Origin: G016756615 sp035556195
GTDB taxonomy: Bacteria; Pseudomonadota; Alphaproteobacteria; Rhizobiales; Rhizobiaceae
NCBI GenBank assembly: GCA_035556195.1
Contig: DATMFK010000010.1
Span: 62,001-126,000 of the forward strand
Length of the DNA stretch: 64,000 bases
Direction: 5' to 3'
Part shown: positions 8,591-17,383 of the stretch, piece after piece
Numbering within the stretch: the stretch's first letter is position 1
How the letters are laid out: every line of letters begins with the position of its first letter
The notes under the pieces: generated by a model
Told to the model about the DNA's origin: nothing
Seen by the model: only the letters and a program-made list of their open reading frames with translations
Database searches by the model: none
Program-made: the position numbers and the translations under genes

Positions 8591-9625
8591 GTGGACCCCA
8601 TAGTCGTTGCTTTCCTGGTTCAGGACGGCGTGACGAACGGCGCGATCTATGCGTTGCTCGGCCTGGCGCTCGTGCTCGTCTTCGCGGTAACGCGCGTCAT
8701 CTTCATCCCGCAGGGCGAATTCGTCACCTATGGCGCGCTCACCCTTGCCAGCCTCGATGCGGGCCGCCTGCCCGGAACGGCCTCCCTGCTCGTCTGCTTC
8801 GGCATCGCCGCCTTCCTGCTCGATCTCTGGGATGCGAGGCGCGGGCTGCAATGGACCACACTGGGGCGAAGCGCGCTGCTCAACCTGGCTCTTCCCCTCG
8901 CGATCTACGGCATCGTCGTGCTGCTCGATCCCGCGGCGCTGGCCCCGATCGGCAAGGCGCTTCTCACGATCGCGCTCATCGCGCCGATGGGTCTCTATCT
9001 CTATCGCATCGCCTTTCGCCCGCTCGCCGACGCCTCGGTGCTGGTCCTGCTCATCACCTCGGTCGGCGTGCACCTTGCCATGATGGGGCTCGGCCTCTTC
9101 TTCTTCGGCGCGGAAGGCCTGCGCGGCCAGCCCCTGGCGCCCGGCACCTATACGCTGGGGTTTCTGCCCGTCTCGGCGCAGAGCCTGTGGATCTACGGCA
9201 CGACGATCGCGGCGATGGCCGGGCTCTACATTTTCTTCGAGAAGACGATCCTCGGCAAGGCGCTCAGGGCGACGGCGGCCAACCGGCTGGGGGCGCGACT
9301 GGTGGGCATCCGCACCCAGCTCACCGGCGGCACGGCATTCGTGCTGGCGGCGGTAATCGGCGCTGTTTCCGGCGTCCTCATCGCACCCGTCACCACGATC
9401 TATTATGACACGGGCTTCCTCATGGGGCTCAAAGGTTTCGTGGGCGCGATCCTCGGCGGGCTCGCGAGCTTCCCGGTCACGGCACTCGCCGCTCTCGGGG
9501 TGGGGCTGGTCGAGGCCTTCGCCTCCTTCTTCGCCAGCAGCTACAAGGAAATCATCGTCTTCGCCCTGATCATCCCCGTCCTGCTATGGCGCTCCCTTGC
9601 GGCGGGCGGGCACGAGGAGGAATGA
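8591..9625 (+). CDS. Branched-chain-type ABC importer permease (LivH family)
   Basis: A 344-residue inner membrane permease of the LivH type. It has eight or more hydrophobic segments and the family pattern GAIYALLGLALVLVFAVTRV followed by PQGEFV near the N-terminus. The C-terminal part (LKGFVGAILGGLASFPVTA) corresponds to the loop that contacts the ATPases. I place the start at GTG 8591 because GGGAGGAG lies eight bases upstream. It is followed after one base by the fused permease-ATPase gene. In this context the importer is expected to bring in aromatic acids rather than amino acids, as in the CouPSTU system of R. palustris. Confidence 0.87.
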   Translation: MDPIVVAFLVQDGVTNGAIYALLGLALVLVFAVTRVIFIPQGEFVTYGALTLASLDAGRLPGTASLLVCFGIAAFLLDLWDARRGLQWTTLGRSALLNLALPLAIYGIVVLLDPAALAPIGKALLTIALIAPMGLYLYRIAFRPLADASVLVLLITSVGVHLAMMGLGLFFFGAEGLRGQPLAPGTYTLGFLPVSAQSLWIYGTTIAAMAGLYIFFEKTILGKALRATAANRLGARLVGIRTQLTGGTAFVLAAVIGAVSGVLIAPVTTIYYDTGFLMGLKGFVGAILGGLASFPVTALAALGVGLVEAFASFFASSYKEIIVFALIIPVLLWRSLAAGGHEEE

Positions 9626-9626
9626 G

Positions 9627-11387
9627 ATGCGCTCGCTTCCCGGGCTTCTCGCGATCGGCTTGCTAGCGGCGTTCCCTCTCCTGCCGGTGCCGCCCTTCTG
9701 GATCACACTTCTCAACAATATCGGCCTGGCATCGCTGGTCGCAATCGGGCTGGTGCTGCTGACCGGCGTCGGCGGGCTGACCTCCTTCGGCCAGGCCGCC
9801 TTCTGCGGCTTCGGCGCCTACACGACGGCAGTGCTGACGACAGCCTATGGCTTCTCGCCCTGGGCGACCCTGCCCCTCTCGCTCCTGGTCGGCGCCGCGG
9901 CGGCGCTGCCGCTCGGGCTGATCACAGTGCGGCTGTCCGGCCATTACCTGCCGCTCGGCACGATCGCCTGGGGGATCGCACTCTATTATCTGTTCGGCCA
10001 GATCGAGCTGCTCGGCCGCTTCGACGGCATTTCAGGCATTCCGCCGGTCGAGCTCGGCGGTCACCGTTTCATATCCGGCCAGTCGATCTATTATCTCATC
10101 TGGGCCTTTGTCATCGGCACAGCGCTGGCCGCCCGCAACCTGCTGGATTCCAGGGTCGGGCGCGGCATACGTGCGCTGCGGGGCGGCCGGCTCGCGGCCG
10201 AAGCGTTCGGCGTGGACATCGTGCGGGCCAAGCTGACGGTCTTCATCTTCGCGGCGGTGGTGGCCGCATTGTCGGGCTGGCTCTATGCGCATATGCAACG
10301 CACGGTGAACCCCACTCCGTTCGGCCTCAACATGGGCATCGAATATCTGCTCATGGCCGTCATCGGCGGGGCTGGCCATGTCTGGGGCGCCATCCTTGGC
10401 GCGGGCATCGTGCTCATCCTCAAAGAGGTACTGCAGCGCGTGCTGCCCGGCCTCGTCGGCGCCACGGGCAATTTCGAGATGATCGTGTTCGGTATCCTTC
10501 TGGTGGCGATGCTGCAATTCGCCCGTGACGGGTTGTGGGCATTCGTGCTGAGGCTTTTGCCCGGCCGAGTCCCGGCCCCCGCGCCGGTTTCGTCAAGGAC
10601 GTTCCCCAAGCGGGAGCTGGCGCCCGCCGGCACCCCGCTCATCCAGGTGCAGAAGGCGCGCAAGGCCTTCGGCGGCCTTGTCGCCGTCAACGATCTGAGC
10701 TTCGAGGTGAAGGCTGGAGAGATCGTTGCCCTCATCGGCCCGAACGGCGCCGGCAAGAGCACGACCTTCGACCTCATCACCGGCATGCTTTCCCTCACCG
10801 GCGGCCGGATCGCCTTCGCCGGCCACGACGGCGAGTTGCGCCGGCCCGGCGCCATCGCCCGCCAGGGCATTGCCCGGACCTTCCAGCATGCCAAAATCCT
10901 GCCCGACATGACGGTCCTGGAGAATGTCGCGCTGGGTGCGCATCTTCGCGGCACGGCTGGCGTCCTGCGCAGCCTGCTGCGTCTCGACCGCGCGGAGGAG
11001 GAGGCGCTCCTGGCGCAGGCCGAGAGCCAGCTCGAGCGCGTCGGGCTCGCCGAGCACAGGAACCGGCCAGCCGGCGATCTCGCGCTCGGACAGATACGCA
11101 TCCTCGAGATCGCGCGGGCTCTTGCGCTCGATCCGAGCGTGCTGCTGCTCGATGAGCCCGCCGCCGGGTTGCGTCATGGCGAGAAGCGGGACCTTGCGGC
11201 ACTTCTGGCCAAGCTGCGCGGCGAAGGCATGGCGGTGCTCCTGGTTGAGCACGACATGAGCTTCGTGATGGGTCTCGTGGACCGTGTCGTCGTGATGGAT
11301 TTCGGCACCCTGATCGCCGAGGGCGTGCCGGCCGAGGTGCGCCGGCATCCCGCGGTGATCGCGGCCTATCTGGGAGGCGTGGCGTGA
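9627..11387 (+). CDS. Fused LivM-type permease and LivG-type ATPase of the ABC importer
   Basis: A 586-residue protein. Residues 1-310 are a LivM-type permease with GLTSFGQAAFCGFGAYTTA near residue 50. A linker rich in proline and alanine (about 311-335) joins it to a LivG-type ATPase with Walker A GPNGAGKS at 371-378. The ABC signature region is GDLALGQIRILEIARAL, followed by Walker B VLLLDEPAAGL and the switch histidine in LLVEHDM. The signature deviates from LSGGQ, as is common in LivG. Fusion of the second permease to the first ATPase in one chain is known in alphaproteobacteria. It overlaps the next gene by four bases (GTGA). Confidence 0.9.
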   Translation: MRSLPGLLAIGLLAAFPLLPVPPFWITLLNNIGLASLVAIGLVLLTGVGGLTSFGQAAFCGFGAYTTAVLTTAYGFSPWATLPLSLLVGAAAALPLGLITVRLSGHYLPLGTIAWGIALYYLFGQIELLGRFDGISGIPPVELGGHRFISGQSIYYLIWAFVIGTALAARNLLDSRVGRGIRALRGGRLAAEAFGVDIVRAKLTVFIFAAVVAALSGWLYAHMQRTVNPTPFGLNMGIEYLLMAVIGGAGHVWGAILGAGIVLILKEVLQRVLPGLVGATGNFEMIVFGILLVAMLQFARDGLWAFVLRLLPGRVPAPAPVSSRTFPKRELAPAGTPLIQVQKARKAFGGLVAVNDLSFEVKAGEIVALIGPNGAGKSTTFDLITGMLSLTGGRIAFAGHDGELRRPGAIARQGIARTFQHAKILPDMTVLENVALGAHLRGTAGVLRSLLRLDRAEEEALLAQAESQLERVGLAEHRNRPAGDLALGQIRILEIARALALDPSVLLLDEPAAGLRHGEKRDLAALLAKLRGEGMAVLLVEHDMSFVMGLVDRVVVMDFGTLIAEGVPAEVRRHPAVIAAYLGGVA

Positions 11388-12094
11388 GCGGCAAGCTCCT
11401 TCAGGTGAACGACATCCGCGTCTCCTACGGCCGCGCGGAAATCCTGCACGGCATCACCTTCGGCATGAATGCCGGCAGCATCGTCACGGTGATCGGCGCA
11501 AACGGCGCCGGCAAGACGACGCTGCTCAATGCGATCATGGGAATAATCCCCTCATCCGGCGCCGTGCTCTACGAGGGAAGGTCCGCGCCCCGCTCCGTCG
11601 AGGGCAGGGTTTCGGCCGGCATGTGCCTCGTGCCCGAACGGCGCGAGCTCTTCGCCACCATGACGGTCGAGGACAATCTGGAGCTCGGCGGCTTCCTGCG
11701 CCGCGCCGGCGACCGCAAGGAGACGCTCGGCGAGGTCTATCAACGCTTTCCGCGCCTGGCGGAACGCCGCCGGCAGCTCGCCGGCACGCTTTCCGGCGGC
11801 GAGCGACAGATGCTGGCGCTCGGCCGCGCTCTGATGAGCCGGCCGCGGCTGCTGCTGCTCGACGAGCCGAGCCTGGGACTGGCGCCGAAGATCGTCGCGG
11901 AGATCCTCGCGATCGTCTCGGAGCTGCGTTCCTCCGGCGTCTCTATCTTGCTGGTCGAACAGAATGCGCGGGCAGCGCTGGAGATCGCCGATGAAGGCCA
12001 TCTCGTCGAGCTCGGGGAAATAAGGCGATCGGGCCCGGCGGCGGAGCTCGCCGTCGACCCCGCGCTGATGGCGAGCTATCTCGGCGGGGAGTAG
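11384..12094 (+). CDS. Branched-chain-type ABC importer ATPase (LivF family)
   Basis: A 236-residue LivF-type ATPase. It shows Walker A GANGAGKTT near residue 38, the signature LSGGERQMLALGRALMSRP, Walker B LLLLDEPSLGLAPKI and ILLVEQNARAAL with the switch region. Translation starts at a GTG overlapping the stop of the permease-ATPase gene, so the two are translationally coupled. It ends the importer operon; the binding protein is encoded separately on the opposite strand. Confidence 0.9.
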   Translation: MSGKLLQVNDIRVSYGRAEILHGITFGMNAGSIVTVIGANGAGKTTLLNAIMGIIPSSGAVLYEGRSAPRSVEGRVSAGMCLVPERRELFATMTVEDNLELGGFLRRAGDRKETLGEVYQRFPRLAERRRQLAGTLSGGERQMLALGRALMSRPRLLLLDEPSLGLAPKIVAEILAIVSELRSSGVSILLVEQNARAALEIADEGHLVELGEIRRSGPAAELAVDPALMASYLGGE

Positions 12095-12136
12095 GCTGCC
12101 ACCCGGTATTTCCGCGCCGTGGCTGTATCTATGTCA

Positions 12137-12310
12137 CGGAATGGATACTCGGATCACCGCGCTTCGCTCGGGTCCGAGTATGACGAAGCTTCCATGCCGA
12201 TGCCAATCGCAAACGTCGATGGTTAACAGAGTATACGTCGACGCAGTTCGTCATACTCGGACCCGCAGGCGAGCGAAGCGAAGCCGGAGGTGATCCGGGT
12301 ATCCATTCCG
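12137..12310. repeat. Long nested palindromic intergenic repeat
   Basis: The outer arms, 12137-12158 and 12289-12310, are 22-base inverted repeats with one mismatch (starting CGGAATGGATACTCGG). The inner arms, 12170-12187 and 12247-12264, are a perfect 18-base inverted repeat (GGGTCCGAGTATGACGAA). The element lies between the convergent ends of livF and the binding protein gene. It looks like a rhizobial intergenic mosaic element and may also act as a bidirectional terminator. A related partial copy is at 53506-53567. Confidence 0.8.
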
Positions 12311-12361
12311 TTGCCTGGCGGCCGGCCTCAGCGCTGCAGAACCCGGCCGCCACTTGGGCAC

Positions 12362-13504
12362 TTACTTCACCAGTTCGAACTTGCCGTCCTTCGCCGTCAG
12401 CAGCACCACGGCGCGTTCATCGAGACCGAAGTGATCGTCCGGCTTGAACTCGAAGACGCCCTGGCTGGCCGGGAACGGTCCGCCGCTTTCGATGGCTTCG
12501 CGAAGCGCGGCCCTGAACTCCGGCGTGCCGGGCCCGGCCTTCTTCTTGGCCTCGGGAATCGCCTTCTTGAGGATCGCCATGGCGTCGTGGATATGGGCGC
12601 CGAACTGTGTGCGCGTTCCGGGACCGAACTTCGCCTCGTAGGCGGTCACATAGTCGAGTCCCTCCTTCTTGGTCTCGGAAGTGTCCGGCTGGAGCTCCGC
12701 CACCATGACCGGCCCCGAAGCGAAGACCGTGTTGTCGACGGAAGCGCCGGCGATACGCAGGAAGTCGAAGGTCACGGCACCATGGGTCTGGTAGATCTGG
12801 CCCTTGAAGCCGCGCTCGCGCAGGGCGAGCTGGGGCAGCGCCGCGCCGGTGCCGGAAGCGCCGACGAAGACGGCGTCGGGCTGTGCCGCGACCAGCTTCA
12901 GGACCTGGCCGGAAACGGAGGTGTCGGGCCGGGCATAACGTTCCTCGGCGATGAGGTTCAGCCCATAATCCTTGCCGATCGCCTTGAACTGGTTGACCCA
13001 GAGATCGCCATAGGAATCGGAGAAGCCGATATAGCCGATATTCTTCACCCCGTCCTTCTGCATCTTGGCAAAGAGGGTACGGGCGATGAGGTCAGCGGCC
13101 TGGGGAAGGACGAAGGTCCATTTTCCGCCGGCGACATTGGGCGGCACCGGCGAGCAGGCGAGATGCGGCGTCTCCGCTTCGGCCGCGACGCTCGCGACCG
13201 CTATGGATGCCGGGGTGAGCGCCGAGCCGATAATGACGTCGACCTTCTCGTCATTGGTGAAGCGCCTTGCATTGGTGGTCGCGACCGACGGATCGCCCGC
13301 GTCGTCGAGCACGATCACGTTGAGCTTCTCGCCGTCGATCTCGCCGGGCCACAACTCGACGGAGTTCTTGAGCGGAATGCCGAGTGCGGCACCGTTTCCA
13401 GTCGAAGAGACGGTAACGCCGATCGTGACGTCGGCGCTGGCCGCGCCGGCCAGCATTGGAAGCAAGAAGGTGGCGGCAGCCGCCGCGCGAATGAATCTGT
13501 TCAT
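12362..13504 (-). CDS. Periplasmic substrate-binding protein of the aromatic-acid ABC importer
   Basis: A 380-residue type I periplasmic binding protein of the Leu/Ile/Val family. Residues 1-23 form a Sec signal peptide (MNRFIRAAAAATFLLPMLAG...ASA). The mature part starts with DVTIGVTVSSTGNGAALG, the usual ligand-pocket start, and VIIGSALTPASIAVASVAAE follows. The ATG at 13504 has GGGAGG upstream. It faces the importer genes across the 12137 repeat. Its promoter region contains the third copy of the MarR palindrome, so I assign it to the same importer. Homologues in soil alphaproteobacteria (for example CouP) bind cinnamates and other lignin-derived aromatics; the ligand here is inferred. Confidence 0.88.
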   Translation of the reverse strand: MNRFIRAAAAATFLLPMLAGAASADVTIGVTVSSTGNGAALGIPLKNSVELWPGEIDGEKLNVIVLDDAGDPSVATTNARRFTNDEKVDVIIGSALTPASIAVASVAAEAETPHLACSPVPPNVAGGKWTFVLPQAADLIARTLFAKMQKDGVKNIGYIGFSDSYGDLWVNQFKAIGKDYGLNLIAEERYARPDTSVSGQVLKLVAAQPDAVFVGASGTGAALPQLALRERGFKGQIYQTHGAVTFDFLRIAGASVDNTVFASGPVMVAELQPDTSETKKEGLDYVTAYEAKFGPGTRTQFGAHIHDAMAILKKAIPEAKKKAGPGTPEFRAALREAIESGGPFPASQGVFEFKPDDHFGLDERAVVLLTAKDGKFELVK

Positions 13505-13555
13505 GCCAATCCTCCCGATTGAGCGGACGGCGGGAAACCCGTGTCCGCATCGATT

Positions 13556-13570
13556 GTTATACTGTATAAG
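13556..13570. promoter_or_regulatory. MarR-type operator between the binding protein and P450 genes
   Basis: GTTATA-CTG-TATAAG matches the palindrome at 7936 with one arm mismatch. It lies in the 182-base divergent gap between the binding protein start (13504) and the P450 start (13687). It is 52 bases from the former, a normal operator position, and could affect both promoters. Confidence 0.7.
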
Positions 13571-13686
13571 TAATATGCAGGTGTCAACGAGGCGGTTGGA
13601 TCGCGGCGGTGGCGGCCTTGCGTCGGAGGAAATCGCCTTCTCCATGGACGGAACACAGCTCGTGCCCGCCAGTTGGGGACGCGACC

Positions 13687-14988
13687 ATGGCTGAAACCGC
13701 ATATTCAGACGTCCGGAAAACGCCGCGCGCGCCCGGTTTCGACAGCACGCTCGCTTTTTTGTCGGAAGGCTATGACTTCGTCTCGCGGCGCTGCCGCAGG
13801 CTCGGTTCCGACGTCTTCACCACGCGCATCATGCTGAGGAAGGTCGTCTGCGTCCGCGGCGCGGCGGCCGCCGAAATGTTTTACGGGCATGGTCATTTCA
13901 CGCGCAAGGGCGCGATGCCGCAAACGGTGCTCCGCCTGCTCCAGGACAAGGGCAGCGTTCAGCTCCTCGACGGTCGCCGCCATCGCCATCGCAAGGCGAT
14001 GTTCCTCGCCATGTTGCTGCCGCCCGCCGAGTTGGAGCGCATGCGCACACTGTTCCGGCGCGAATGGCTGCTTGCGCTCGAAGCATGGGAACACCGCGGC
14101 GACATCGTGCTCTTCGACGCGGTGAACCTGATCCTGACGCGCGCGGCCTGCGCCTGGGTCGGCATTCCGCCAGGCGAGAGGAACCCCGATACGCTGTGGC
14201 CGGAGCTTAGCGCCATGATCGAGAATGCCGGCAGCTTCGGACCCGGCAACTGGCGGGCCCTCTTTCTGCGCCGCCGCACGGAGCGTTTCATCCGCTCTCT
14301 GGTCGAGCGCGTGCAGAGGGGCGAGATGGAGATCCCCGAGGGAACGCCTCTGCGCGTGGTCTGCGAACACAAGGAGGAAGGGAACATTCCGATCGATCCC
14401 GACAGCGCCACCGTCGAGATCATCAATCTCATCCGTCCGATCGTCGCCATCGGCCGCTTCGTGATGTTCGCGGCGATGGCCCTCCACACGCACCCTGAAT
14501 GGCAGGAACGTTTCAGGCGGGGCGAGGACGAGACGATCGAGCCCTTCTGCGAGGAGGTGCGTCGCCTCTATCCGTTCTTCCCCATCATCGGCGGCCGCGC
14601 GATCCATGACTTCGAATGGCACGGCCATGCCTTCCGCAAGAACGACTGGGTACTGCTCGACCTCCACGGCACCAATCACGACCCTCGCCGCTTTCCCGAT
14701 CCCGACAGCTTCGAGCCTGGCCGCCCGATCGGCTGGCAGGCCCAGGGCTTCGATTTCATTCCGCAGGGGGGCGGCGAGGCGGCCATAACGCATCGCTGCC
14801 CCGGCGAGGCCATGACCGTGGAAGTCATGAAGGAGGCGGTCCGCCTGCTCACGCGCGCCATGTCCTACCGGGTTCCGTCCCAGGACCTGGAGATCGACCT
14901 CTCCCGAATGCCCGCGCGGCCCGCCAGCGGCTTCGTCATTTCGGACATTCAGGCGATCGGGCCGGAAGGCCCGGCTACGCCTCGTTGA
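13687..14988 (+). CDS. Cytochrome P450, CYP152-type fatty acid peroxygenase
   Basis: A 433-residue P450 of the peroxygenase group, which uses H2O2 directly to hydroxylate (or decarboxylate) fatty acids at the alpha or beta carbon. Three features place it there. The I-helix has INLIRPIVAI with Arg250-Pro251 in place of the usual acid-threonine pair. The heme loop is FIPQGGG...HRCPGE with Cys371 as thiolate ligand. The segment SVQLLDGRRHRHRK has Gln92 at the position that is Gln in P450-BSbeta and His in the decarboxylase OleT. Hydroxylation is therefore the more likely activity. It overlaps the end of phoB by 14 bases, tail to tail. Its start is divergent from the importer's binding protein gene, with a MarR-type palindrome between. 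Confidence 0.9.
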   Translation: MAETAYSDVRKTPRAPGFDSTLAFLSEGYDFVSRRCRRLGSDVFTTRIMLRKVVCVRGAAAAEMFYGHGHFTRKGAMPQTVLRLLQDKGSVQLLDGRRHRHRKAMFLAMLLPPAELERMRTLFRREWLLALEAWEHRGDIVLFDAVNLILTRAACAWVGIPPGERNPDTLWPELSAMIENAGSFGPGNWRALFLRRRTERFIRSLVERVQRGEMEIPEGTPLRVVCEHKEEGNIPIDPDSATVEIINLIRPIVAIGRFVMFAAMALHTHPEWQERFRRGEDETIEPFCEEVRRLYPFFPIIGGRAIHDFEWHGHAFRKNDWVLLDLHGTNHDPRRFPDPDSFEPGRPIGWQAQGFDFIPQGGGEAAITHRCPGEAMTVEVMKEAVRLLTRAMSYRVPSQDLEIDLSRMPARPASGFVISDIQAIGPEGPATPR

Positions 14989-15664
14989 TGGCGTAGCCGG
15001 CGCCGCGAATGGTACGGATGACGTCGGGCGCGCGGGGCGTGTTCACCGCCTTGCGCAGCCGCCCGACATGGACATCCACGGTTCGCTCGTCGATGTAGAT
15101 CGTCTCGCCCCAGACATTGTCGAGAAGCTGGCTGCGCGAGAAGACGCGGCCGGGATGCTGCATCATGAATTCCAAAAGCCGGAACTCGGTCGGGCCGAGC
15201 TTGATCTCGCTCTTCTTGCGGTAGACCCGGTGCGACTCCCGATCGAGCATGATGTCGCCCACCTTGAGCACGGTCGACAGCACCTCGGGCTTGGCGCGCC
15301 GCAACAGCGCCCGCACCCGCGCGATGAATTCCGGCGTCGAGAAGGGCTTGACCAGATAGTCGTCGGCGCCGGTGGAGAGGCCGCGAACGCGGTCACTTTC
15401 CTCGCCGCGCGCCGTCAGCATGATGATCGGCAGCCGCTCCGTCTCGGGCCGCATCCTGAGCCGGCGGCAGAGCTCGATGCCGGATACGGCCGGCACCATC
15501 CAGTCGAGCACCAAGAGGTCGGGCACGTTTTCCTGGAGCCGAAGCTCCGCCTCGTCGCCGCGCGTGACCACCTCGACGTGATAGCCCTCGGCTTCGAGAT
15601 TGTAGCGCAGGAGAACGCAAAGCGGCTCCTCGTCCTCCACGACCATGATCTTGGGTGCAATCAT
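14975..15664 (-). CDS. phoB: Phosphate regulon response regulator PhoB
   Basis: A 229-residue OmpR-type regulator. The receiver domain shows VVEDEE (residues 9-12), the phosphoacceptor D54 in LVLDWMVP and the lysine in YLVKPFS. The C-terminal winged helix (about 130-229) has EFRLLEFMMQHPGRVFSR and DERTVDVHVGRLRKAV, typical of PhoB. The frame opens further upstream, but the ATG at 15664 matches the family start MxPKIMVVEDE. It is the last gene of the pst cluster but is separated from phoU by a terminator-like hairpin. Transcription may therefore partly depend on its own promoter. Confidence 0.95.
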   Translation of the reverse strand: MIAPKIMVVEDEEPLCVLLRYNLEAEGYHVEVVTRGDEAELRLQENVPDLLVLDWMVPAVSGIELCRRLRMRPETERLPIIMLTARGEESDRVRGLSTGADDYLVKPFSTPEFIARVRALLRRAKPEVLSTVLKVGDIMLDRESHRVYRKKSEIKLGPTEFRLLEFMMQHPGRVFSRSQLLDNVWGETIYIDERTVDVHVGRLRKAVNTPRAPDVIRTIRGAGYAINEA

Positions 15665-15735
15665 CCGTCCGGGCCTCCGTGGCCTCAGCAGGTTCGGAAA
15701 AATGTCCCACGGTTTTCCGACAGAAACCTGCGACA

Positions 15736-15784
15736 AGAAAAGAGGCTAAGCAGGCGACGCGTGGGCGAACCAAGCCTGCTTAGC
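15736..15784 (-). terminator. Probable rho-independent terminator between phoU and phoB
   Basis: A perfect 11-base inverted repeat (GCTAAGCAGGC at 15745-15755, GCCTGCTTAGC at 15774-15784) is followed, on the minus strand, by CTCTTTTCTT. It begins six bases after the phoU stop. The hairpin and T-rich tail suggest termination or attenuation before phoB. Confidence 0.65.
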
Positions 15785-15789
15785 AGGGA

Positions 15790-16497
15790 CTATTCGGCGA
15801 GCGCGATCTGCGACGTCTCGTCGAGCTTCGGGCGCTGCACCGGCAATTGCTCGCCGGTCATCACATAATAGGCGTTCTCGGCGATATTGGTGACATGGTC
15901 GCCGATACGCTCCAGGTTCTTGGCGCAGAAGAGCAGATGGGTGCAGGGCGTGATGTTGCGCGGATCCTCCATCATGTAGGTGAGGAGCTCGCGAAAGATG
16001 GCCGTGTACTGGATGTCGATCTTCTCGTCATCGGCGCGCAGCTTCACAAGCGCTTCCGCGTCCCGTGCCACGTAGTGCTCGACGACCGCGTTGACCTGGG
16101 CGAGGACCAGCGTCGACATGGCCTCGATGGAATGTGACAGCCCGCGCGGGGTCGCGCTCTGGCCGACTGCGCCCACGCGCTTGGCGATGTTCTTGGCGAG
16201 ATCGCCGACACGTTCCAGATCCGCCGCCATGCGGATGGCGCCGACCACGGCCCGGAGATCCTGCGCCATGGGCTGGCGCTTCGCGATGATGGTGATGGCC
16301 CGCTCGTCGAGCTCGCGCTGCTTGGCATCCATCACCGCGTCGTCGGAAATGATGCGCTGGGCAAGCGCGGCATCGGAATCGAGCAGCGCCTTGATCGAGC
16401 CGCTGACCATCGCGCCACCGAGATCGCCCATGTCGCGGATCAGCCGGTCGATATGGCTGAGTTCCTCGTCGAATGACCTGACCGTATGTTGGGCCAT
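15790..16497 (-). CDS. phoU: Phosphate transport system accessory protein PhoU
   Basis: A 235-residue all-helical cytoplasmic protein of the PhoU family, with two related three-helix bundles. Family signatures are visible: FDEELSHIDRLIRDMGDLGG at the start, MAADLERVGDLAKNIAKR in the first repeat and LERIGDHVTNIAENAYYVMTG in the second, the last two carrying the E/D residues that bind metal clusters. PhoU links Pst transporter state to PhoR/PhoB signalling and limits phosphate uptake. It lies 42 bases downstream of pstB. Confidence 0.95.
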   Translation of the reverse strand: MAQHTVRSFDEELSHIDRLIRDMGDLGGAMVSGSIKALLDSDAALAQRIISDDAVMDAKQRELDERAITIIAKRQPMAQDLRAVVGAIRMAADLERVGDLAKNIAKRVGAVGQSATPRGLSHSIEAMSTLVLAQVNAVVEHYVARDAEALVKLRADDEKIDIQYTAIFRELLTYMMEDPRNITPCTHLLFCAKNLERIGDHVTNIAENAYYVMTGEQLPVQRPKLDETSQIALAE

Positions 16498-16539
16498 GCT
16501 ATGTCCTCGTAAGTCTGTCCGCCACCACCTGCCGCCGGC

Positions 16540-17364
<825 letters not shown>

Positions 17365-17383
17365 GGGGACTGCACTCCCTTCC

